Origin: Acidobacteriota bacterium
Lineage (GTDB): Bacteria > Acidobacteriota > Thermoanaerobaculia > UBA5066 > Gp7-AA6
Length of the DNA: 35,535 nt
Assembly (NCBI GenBank): GCA_027307335.1
Contig: DAHUXD010000039.1
Span: 75,625 to 111,159, forward strand
Direction: 5' to 3'
The translations under genes and the position numbers were made by a program. The notes beneath the pieces are model-generated. The model did not search any database, was not told the DNA's origin, and was given only the letters and a program-made list of their open reading frames with translations. Positions 29,954 through 35,535 of this stretch are shown here, piece after piece; the stretch's first letter is position 1; every line of letters begins with the position of its first letter.

Positions 29954-32900
29954 ATGATGCGGGCACTGCTCGGCGGCGCGATTCTCGCGATGCTCGCCGG
30001 CGGCGCGGCCGCCGACGCTCCCGACATGGTTCCGGTCCCCGGCGGGCCCGCCTCCGTGCGACGTCTCGTCGGCCTCGATCCCGAGCGCCCCGACGCGACC
30101 TTCTTCGTGGACCTTCACGAGGTCCTCCTCTTCGGCTCGGCCGAGAAGACCTCGTGGTCGAAGATCGAAGGCCGCCGGAAGATCGTCGACTTCGTGGACG
30201 ACCTGCGCGAGTGGCGCGTCGAGTTCGGCGCGCCGGCCACCTTCGCCGTCGCGCCGAAGGATCAGTGGAAGAAGACCGAGCGGGCGCTCGAGTGGCTCGG
30301 CTTCAAGGTCCGCGGCGAGGGAAGGACGTTCACGACGCAGCGCCGCCAGGACGCGGATTCCTCGAGGCGGCAGGGCTTCCTCGACGCGATCGGCACGCCG
30401 ACCGCCGCGTTTCTCGAGAAGCTGCACGCCGGCGAGACCGTGACGGTGTCCGTCGCCGACGCTCCCGCGCCGCTGCCCTACGGCCTCGCGGCGTGGCGCG
30501 AGACGCTCTCGGAATCGGACCTGACGGCCCAGAGCGCGTTTCTCTACTTCGACAAGAACGTGCGCGCCTCGCGCATGCTCGTGGCCCTCTCCGCGCTCGA
30601 CCCGCAGACCCGGGAGGAGCTCCGGACGCTCGTGCGCGACGAGAAGGGACGCCATCGCGGCTGGGCGATGCTCTACGAGGACACGCTCGAGCCGTTCTCC
30701 CGCTATCCCGAGGCCCTGATGCTCCGCAACGGCCAGATCGTTCTGCCCGGCGGCAAGGAGGCGGAACCGATCTGGACGAACATCTTCGGCGTGGCGCCGT
30801 CGGATCGCGCCCGCTTCCTGACCGCCCTCTTCGACGTGGACGGCGGCAAGGGGGCCTACGTCGTCGACACGCTGCAGCATCTCCCCGACGCGACCGTGCG
30901 GGAGCTCCTCTTCGGCAAGACCGGCGGCGGCGAGAAGGCCGTGAAGCGGTTCCGCCGGCTGTACAAGTCCTTCGATCGCGCCGCCGACAACTTCGAGCTG
31001 ACGAAGCGCGATCCCTACGACTTCGCGCAGCTCGCGCCGTTCATCCGCATGTCCGACGAGGGGGCGCTGTCGCTTCCCGCCGTCGACGCCGACGGCGACT
31101 TCCCGCGGAACGAGTCCGAGCTCGCGGAGGAGGTCGCCAGGGCCAGGAGCAGCGCCGCCTCTCCGGAAGAATCTCTGCGCCGACTCTTTCGCCACGACAC
31201 GACCGGGCGCGCGGGCAGTTTCCCCGGTCAGCGCCGGTTTCTCTTCGCGTCGAGTCTGCTCGCGCAGAACCCGGCCCTCTCGGACCCCGGCCTCGTAATC
31301 CTGCTCTACCGCGGCCTCGACCGCTTCCTCCCCGCCTACGCCGTGCTGCAGGACCTTCCCCTCGACGGGCCGGAGCTCGCGCGCCGCTATCTCTTCGCGC
31401 TCGACCGGCTGGACCGGCGCAGCGACTCCCGCGACCGCGAGATTGCGATCGGGCTCTTCGAGTGCGACGTCGAGCTCCTCGCCCGTCTCTCGCGGTCCGA
31501 TGCGCTGCCGCCGCCGGCGATCCGGTCCCTCTTCGCGGACCTGCTCGCCATTCCGCTGTTCGCGCAGGAGGGCGTTTCGCCGGCGGCCGGAGAGGCCGCG
31601 CTGTATCAGTGGCTCTCGGTCCGACTGCTCGCCTCGCTGCGCGACGAGGAGCGGCGGATGATCGAGAAGCGTCGCGAGTCGAAGGCGCTCCGCGAGAACG
31701 AGTATCGCGAGGCGCTGCGGGAGCGCGACGAGCGCATCCTCGCCCGCCTCGCGGCGTCGCGTGCCGCCGCCGAGGACTTCCGCGCGGCCGCCGAGGCGAG
31801 GCTCGCCGCAGCCCTCGGTCCGCCGTGCGGTCCGGACGACGCGGTGATCGGTCCGCCGACGCCGGTCTATCTCGTCGACGAGCGCGCTCTCGCCGAGACG
31901 CTGTCTCCGGGCGATCCCGTCCTCGGCGAGGACCAGGCGGCGCGGTGGATGGAGGAGACCCTGGACGTCGAGCGAGCGCGGGCGCTTCCGCTGCCCCCGG
32001 CGCCCGCGCCTCCGCGAGAGCCCGCCGATCTGGCCGGCACGACGGCTCTGGTGGACGCGGCGGAGCCGCTGCCGCGCCTCGTGCGGGTGGACGTTCCCGC
32101 GGAGACCGCGGACGCCGACGAGCTCCTCGCGCGAGCGCTCATCGGGCCGCCCGACACGGCGTACTTCGAGTGGCGGGGCGGTCACTACCGATTCGATCCG
32201 GCGTCGGACGCGGCGGCGCGGCGCCGGAGCTTCCGCATGAAGCAGCACCTGACCTGGCTCGTGGCGCTCGAGGCCATTCACGCGGATCGCAACGCCGCCC
32301 TCGCCGCGGCCGCGAAAGGAGACCTGGCCGGCTCGAAGAAGGGCGTGGCGGACGAGGTGCCGCTGCTCCGGCTCGGCCCGGCCAAAGACGCGAACGTCGG
32401 GGCCGAGGACGAGCGTGTCCTCAAGGAAGAATCGCGCGCCCGGGACGCCGCCTCGGACATCGCCGAAATCTCGAAGCCGGGCCGCCTCGGCAAGGTCGCC
32501 GACTGGATGCCGCCGATCGACAGCGTCGTCGCGGAACGGCACCTCGAGGCGGTGCTCGGACACGTGTACGCCGCGAGCGCCGGCAACCCCGACGACCTCT
32601 ACTACGAGAACCCCGATTTCGTGCGGCACCACTCCCTGCGCACCGTCGAGCACGCCGGAGTCACGATAGAGAGTCCCTTCCTGAAGACGGCGCTCCTGAC
32701 GGGCTCCGAGGGGAAGGGCGCGGCGATCACCGGGTCCGTCTTCGGCCTTCCGGACGTCCTGGGCCTCCTTCACGCGGACCAGCTCGCGTACGCTCCGGGC
32801 GCCGGCGTCGCCTCCGAGGAGATGCGCGCGGGGTTCGTGGCGCCGATCTGGCGCGTCGAGCCGGCGCGCGTCGACGACGATGCGCTGCGCGCGGTGGCGG

Positions 32901-33598
32901 ACTCCTGCCGCACCGCGGAAGAGGTCGCGGCGGCGCCGACCAGCGCGACCCCTGCCGAGCGCTTCGCGCTCTGGGACTCGGTCGCGCGCGACCTGGTGCC
33001 CCGGGCGCGTCTCGGAGAGATCGCGTCGCTCGAGTCGGACTCGGCGGCGGCGGCCGCGGCCGTGTACCTGACGCCCTCCGATCGATACGAGATCGGCCGA
33101 AGGCTCGCGGCTTCGCCGGACGCTCCGGGGCGTGTCGCGACGCCGGCGGCGGCGAAGGCGCATGACGCGTACTCGGCCCTGACGAAGAAGTACGGCGCGG
33201 CCGGCGCGAAGGCGCGCCTTGCCGAATTCGGACCACGCCCGGTCTCCTACGCGGGCTCCTTCCGCCTGTCCGACATCGACATGCCGCCGTACGAGCGGCT
33301 GGCCATGTACCGCTTCCCGCAGATCCTGAGCGACCGTCTCTACGATCTGAAGATCGTCGTCGCCTGCCGGCTCGTGGAGGAGGGCCTGCCCGCCGCGCTC
33401 CTTCCCCTCGTGTTGCCGGCGGCGCTGGACGCGACCCTCGTCCACCTGAAGATGGCGTACGCCTACGACTGGCCGGCGACCGTGCGCGCGGCGTCGCGGT
33501 TCTCGCGCGAGGATCTCGATCGCATTCTCGACGAGAGCGTCCGCTCCGGGCGGATCACGCGGGACGAGGGGCCGGAGCCCGAGGGAAGGAATCCGTGA
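29954..33598 (+). CDS. Very large secreted protein of unknown function
   Basis: The protein has 1214 residues. The ATG pair at 29954/29957 is chosen because MMRALLGGAILAMLAGGAAADAP is a good signal peptide (cleavage near 21); longer readings upstream begin inside non-coding-like sequence. No known domain is evident. The region 25-560 is mixed helix/strand with several aromatic patches. About 560-640 is a long charged coiled coil (EERRMIEKRRESKALRENE). A Pro/Ala linker (about 680-700) leads to a second helical half (about 710-1214), with YFEWRGGHYRFDP and a C-terminal SYAGSFRLSDIDMPPYERLA. There are no transmembrane helices after the signal. The stop overlaps the GTG start of the VWFA gene (33595-33598), so the two proteins are probably made together. 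I cannot name a function. Confidence 0.8.
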   Translation: MMRALLGGAILAMLAGGAAADAPDMVPVPGGPASVRRLVGLDPERPDATFFVDLHEVLLFGSAEKTSWSKIEGRRKIVDFVDDLREWRVEFGAPATFAVAPKDQWKKTERALEWLGFKVRGEGRTFTTQRRQDADSSRRQGFLDAIGTPTAAFLEKLHAGETVTVSVADAPAPLPYGLAAWRETLSESDLTAQSAFLYFDKNVRASRMLVALSALDPQTREELRTLVRDEKGRHRGWAMLYEDTLEPFSRYPEALMLRNGQIVLPGGKEAEPIWTNIFGVAPSDRARFLTALFDVDGGKGAYVVDTLQHLPDATVRELLFGKTGGGEKAVKRFRRLYKSFDRAADNFELTKRDPYDFAQLAPFIRMSDEGALSLPAVDADGDFPRNESELAEEVARARSSAASPEESLRRLFRHDTTGRAGSFPGQRRFLFASSLLAQNPALSDPGLVILLYRGLDRFLPAYAVLQDLPLDGPELARRYLFALDRLDRRSDSRDREIAIGLFECDVELLARLSRSDALPPPAIRSLFADLLAIPLFAQEGVSPAAGEAALYQWLSVRLLASLRDEERRMIEKRRESKALRENEYREALRERDERILARLAASRAAAEDFRAAAEARLAAALGPPCGPDDAVIGPPTPVYLVDERALAETLSPGDPVLGEDQAARWMEETLDVERARALPLPPAPAPPREPADLAGTTALVDAAEPLPRLVRVDVPAETADADELLARALIGPPDTAYFEWRGGHYRFDPASDAAARRRSFRMKQHLTWLVALEAIHADRNAALAAAAKGDLAGSKKGVADEVPLLRLGPAKDANVGAEDERVLKEESRARDAASDIAEISKPGRLGKVADWMPPIDSVVAERHLEAVLGHVYAASAGNPDDLYYENPDFVRHHSLRTVEHAGVTIESPFLKTALLTGSEGKGAAITGSVFGLPDVLGLLHADQLAYAPGAGVASEEMRAGFVAPIWRVEPARVDDDALRAVADSCRTAEEVAAAPTSATPAERFALWDSVARDLVPRARLGEIASLESDSAAAAAAVYLTPSDRYEIGRRLAASPDAPGRVATPAAAKAHDAYSALTKKYGAAGAKARLAEFGPRPVSYAGSFRLSDIDMPPYERLAMYRFPQILSDRLYDLKIVVACRLVEEGLPAALLPLVLPAALDATLVHLKMAYAYDWPATVRAASRFSREDLDRILDESVRSGRITRDEGPEPEGRNP

Positions 33599-34743
33599 GA
33601 CGCGGAGTCCTCTCGATCGTCGCGGCCGTTCTGGCGGGAGCGGCGCGGTCGAGCGCGGTGGCCCAGGAGGCCGCGCCGGGGACGGCCGCCATCCGCCTCG
33701 TCTCTCCCGGCTCGGCCGACATGCCCGTCGGGGAGGTCGCGATCGAAGCGGCGGTCGACGGAGCCCAGGCCGGCGATGCGGTGGACTTCTTCGTCGACGG
33801 CCGCAAGGTCGGAACGGCAACCGCGGCTCCGTGGAAGATCGCGTGGCAGGCCGGCGAGGCGCTCCGCGCGCACACGATCAGCGCCGTCCTCGTTCGCGGC
33901 GGCCGCGAGATCGCGAGCGGACGCGTGCGCACGCGCGATCCGGGGTTCACGGCGACGGCCGACGTGCGCGCCGTTTCGCTCGCGCCCATCGTGACGACGC
34001 GCAGCGGCGACTACATCTACGGCCTCGCCCGCGGCGACTTCAGCGTCACCGACGACGGCGTGCGGCAGGAGATCGAGACGTTCGAGTCGGCGGATTCGCC
34101 GCTCTCGGCCATCCTGGTGCTCGACACGTCGGCGTCGATGCGGCCGAAGCTCGAGGACGCGACGCGCGCGGCGCGGGCCTTCGTCCAGGCGCTGAAGAAA
34201 GACGACGAAGTCGGGCTGTTCACGTTCAACACCTCGGTCGTGGGCTCGGTCGACCTCACGGCGGATCGGGCGCGCGTCGAGGAGGCGATCGGCGCGGTCC
34301 AGCCGGCGGGGGAGACGGCGCTGTACGACGCGATCGCCGCCGCCCTGAAGCGGCTCAGGTCGATCAAACGGCGAAAGGCCGTGGTGGTCTTCACCGACGG
34401 AGAGGACAACCGGAGCCGCCTTTCGGTCGCGCAGGTCATCGACATGGCGCGGGCGTCGGAGGTGTCGATCTACTCGGTGGCGGAGGGCGCCGACGCAACG
34501 ACGACCGTGACGACTTTCCTCGACCGCATCGCCGCCCAGACGGGCGGCCGCGCCTGGTTCATCGGCCACATCCGGAAGCTGTCGGAGGCCTTCGACGGCG
34601 TCGTGAAGGAGCTGCGGAGCAGCTACTTCCTCACCTACACGCCGAAGCCCCCCGGAAGGCCGGGAAGCTGGCACCAGGTCGAAGTCCGGGTGTCACGTGC
34701 GGATGCGGTGGTGCGCGCGAAGCGCGAGTACCTGGTCGAGTAA
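33595..34743 (+). CDS. Exported VWFA-domain protein (acidobacterial type)
   Basis: This 382-residue protein has a signal peptide (1-24, VLSIVAAVLAGAARSSAVA), then an Ig-like beta region (about 30-145). The VWFA domain starts at about 170 with a MIDAS motif: DTSASM at 177-182 (DxSxS), Thr in ETALYDA, and Asp in VFTDGEDNRS. The family is the VWFA-related acidobacterial domain protein (TIGR03436-like), which binds protein ligands through a metal ion. GTG 33595 overlaps the stop of the upstream 1214-residue protein gene, which implies joint production and perhaps a complex. No membrane anchor after the signal is evident. Confidence 0.9.
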   Translation: MRRGVLSIVAAVLAGAARSSAVAQEAAPGTAAIRLVSPGSADMPVGEVAIEAAVDGAQAGDAVDFFVDGRKVGTATAAPWKIAWQAGEALRAHTISAVLVRGGREIASGRVRTRDPGFTATADVRAVSLAPIVTTRSGDYIYGLARGDFSVTDDGVRQEIETFESADSPLSAILVLDTSASMRPKLEDATRAARAFVQALKKDDEVGLFTFNTSVVGSVDLTADRARVEEAIGAVQPAGETALYDAIAAALKRLRSIKRRKAVVVFTDGEDNRSRLSVAQVIDMARASEVSIYSVAEGADATTTVTTFLDRIAAQTGGRAWFIGHIRKLSEAFDGVVKELRSSYFLTYTPKPPGRPGSWHQVEVRVSRADAVVRAKREYLVE

Positions 34744-34772
34744 ACCTTCCGTAAATCTTCGAGGCGGATTGT

Positions 34773-34792
34773 CTCCCCAGTATTGGGGATGG
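34773..34792. promoter_or_regulatory. 20-bp palindromic motif, copy 2 (upstream of the LuxR-type gene)
   Basis: CTCCCCAGTATTGGGGATGG contains TCCCCA-GTAT-TGGGGA (6-bp arms). It differs from copy 1 at two central bases. It lies 30 bases after the VWFA stop and 132 bases before the LuxR-type start. A second inverted repeat follows at 34809-34826. Confidence 0.6.
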
Positions 34793-34808
34793 GCAAGTCG
34801 CTGTTGCC

Positions 34809-34826
34809 TGGGAGAGCATTCTCCCA
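34809..34826. promoter_or_regulatory. Inverted repeat TGGGAGA-GCAT-TCTCCCA
   Basis: This is a perfect 7-bp inverted repeat with a four-base spacer, 17 bases after the palindromic motif. It could be a second operator or a terminator-like hairpin for the VWFA transcript. A perfect TTGACA (34843-34848) lies 16 bases further; I see no convincing -10 at the right distance. Confidence 0.5.
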
Positions 34827-34924
34827 ACTCGAAGGCTCTCCTTTGACACAACGCGCTGTAACGCTTTCGCCTCTGCGGCGACTCTTCTGCAACGAGCGCG
34901 ACCACTCCGCGCGTTCGATGCGCC

Positions 34925-35182
34925 ATGATGCCGAAGAAGATCGATAAGCAGCGCGCCGCGGGGACCGCGGATCTCCTGCGCGAGCGCTTCGGTCTCACGC
35001 CCGCGGAGGCGAGCGTCGCGATGCTCGTCGCGGACGGCCTCCGGTACGCCGAGATCGCGGAGCAGCTCGCGGTCTCCTCTCACACGGTCCACACCCACAT
35101 CAAGGAAATCCACCGCAAGTTCGACGTGCATTCGAACGGGCGCGCGGCGGCGCTGATTCGGGGGCTGGGGGAGAGGGAGTGA
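34925..35182 (+). CDS. Stand-alone LuxR/GerE-type helix-turn-helix protein
   Basis: This 85-residue protein is almost only a LuxR C-terminal DNA-binding domain: FGLTPAEASVAMLVADGLRYAEIAEQLAVSSHTVHTHIKEIHRKFDVHSNGRAAALIRGL. The start is ATG 34925 (or 34928) without a strong ribosome site. There is no receiver or ligand-binding domain. Short GerE proteins of this kind may act as direct repressors/activators or need a partner. Its position 132 bases after palindromic motif copy 2, and 1.3 kb from the coupled secreted pair, makes it the natural candidate to bind the motif. Confidence 0.88.
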   Translation: MMPKKIDKQRAAGTADLLRERFGLTPAEASVAMLVADGLRYAEIAEQLAVSSHTVHTHIKEIHRKFDVHSNGRAAALIRGLGERE

Positions 35183-35270
35183 ACGCAGGCACCGGTCTGA
35201 CGATGCTCCGAGAGCCCTGTAGGGGGCGAGGTGCTTGGTGCTCGCGGCCGATCCAGAAGAGGAGGATCCT

Positions 35271-35535
35271 ATGACTGACTGCAACCGGGTTCGTTCTGTC
35301 CTGGCGACAGTTGCGCTGGCGCCGTTGATGATTCTCCTCTCGGACAATCGGTTGAGTGCCCAGACTCAGGACGTCACGCCCCCGATCTTGACGGCGTTCG
35401 ACTATTCGCCGGGGTCGATCGACGTGACATCGGGTTCCGTCACGGTGACGGCGAACGCACACATTACGGACGATCTGTCGGGTGAGGGTTTCGCGTACAT
35501 CTATTTTCGCAGCCCGTCCGGTGCTCACTATCGGG
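35271..35535 (+). CDS. Secreted Ig-like protein, 3' truncated by window
   Basis: The ATG at 35271 follows a strong ribosome site (AGAGGAGGATCCT). The first 88 residues are seen. A signal peptide (VRSVLATVALAPLMILLS, cleavage near LSAQ at about 32) is followed by QDVTPPILTAFDYSPGSIDV and TVTANAHITDDLSGEGFAYI, a beta-sandwich-like sequence found in exported, often calcium- or carbohydrate-linked, modules. The frame stays open to the window edge, so its full length is unknown. It follows the LuxR-type gene by 88 bases and could be its target. The gap (35183-35270) includes GTAGGGGGCGAG, which only loosely resembles the dispersed repeat. Confidence 0.75.
   Translation, partial: MTDCNRVRSVLATVALAPLMILLSDNRLSAQTQDVTPPILTAFDYSPGSIDVTSGSVTVTANAHITDDLSGEGFAYIYFRSPSGAHYR

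Noticed and set aside
29936-33820. Minus-strand open frame of about 1290 codons opposite the large secreted protein gene
   Set aside because: Arg/Pro/Gly-rich with no domain; it is the antisense of a frame with a signal peptide and codon bias typical of coding DNA. Long antisense frames are expected at this GC content.
34843-34871. TTGACA as the LuxR-type gene promoter
   Set aside because: No acceptable -10 at 16-18 bases; noted only as a possible element.
35214-35253. CCCTGTAGGGGGCGAGG as another dispersed repeat copy
   Set aside because: Only the first few bases match and the hairpin arms differ; too weak to count.
1-35535. tRNA, rRNA, CRISPR array or riboswitch
   Set aside because: No cloverleaf-like or rRNA-like stretch, no regularly spaced direct repeats, and no leader with recognisable riboswitch core was found by reading.

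Overview
The window is GC-rich (roughly 70% by eye) and gene-dense, and looks like a chromosomal segment of a free-living bacterium. The likeliest phylum is Acidobacteriota, perhaps the Thermoanaerobaculia/Holophagae side. Pointers are a winged-helix/TPR regulator of the CadC type, a VWFA protein of the kind common in acidobacteria, DPP-IV-like S9 peptidases, a fused E1 alpha/beta 2-oxoacid dehydrogenase, and very large secreted multi-domain proteins. I see no rRNA, tRNA, CRISPR array, transposase or prophage block. The taxonomic call is inference from gene families only.

Layout. Positions 1-924: tail of an unidentified gene, then a coupled pair of small membrane proteins (holin-superfamily-III-like plus partner). 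1014-3768: SGNH hydrolase (-), then an ABC-2 exporter pair (+). 3842-6442: small genes including a PilZ-like domain, a DUF3052-like protein, a DUF72 protein and a zinc-ribbon membrane protein. 6512-7426: a DapA-family protein that lacks the canonical catalytic tyrosine. 7559-11897 (-): a Lys/Ala/Pro-tailed protein, an M20 dipeptidase and an S9 dipeptidyl peptidase. 11985-16376 (-): a CadC-like regulator, then nadC-nadB. 16472-20287 (+): a 1271-residue secreted metzincin-type protein. 20291-21289 (-): nadA. 21388-24085 (+): a 36-aa membrane peptide, the fused E1, and a 62-aa zinc-binding peptide. 24132-26677 (+): pyrK-pyrD-pyrF. 26734-28954 (+): a glycerophosphodiester phosphodiesterase, a half-size TSUP permease and a BNR/YCF48-type protein. 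28951-29663 (-): a VapBC-type toxin-antitoxin pair. 29954-34743 (+): a 1214-residue secreted protein of unknown function coupled to a VWFA protein. 34925-35535 (+): a stand-alone LuxR-type HTH protein and the start of a secreted Ig-like protein cut by the window edge.

How it fits together. NadA, NadB and NadC give the aspartate-to-nicotinate mononucleotide route, split between two loci. PyrK/PyrD (class 1B dihydroorotate dehydrogenase) and PyrF give late UMP synthesis. The S9 and M20 peptidases suggest peptide scavenging.

Most unusual features. (1) Two near-identical 20-bp palindromes lie upstream of the unknown-protein/VWFA operon and upstream of the small LuxR gene, suggesting a local regulon. 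(2) The DapA homologue has Gly where Tyr133 is expected, while every other catalytic position aligns without gaps. (3) Two families of hairpin repeats occupy gene borders: one supplies the signal-peptide N-terminus of the S9 peptidase, splits pyrK from pyrD, and holds the pyrF stop codon. (4) The vapBC operon has a strong promoter overlapping an inverted repeat and only about nine bases before the start codon.
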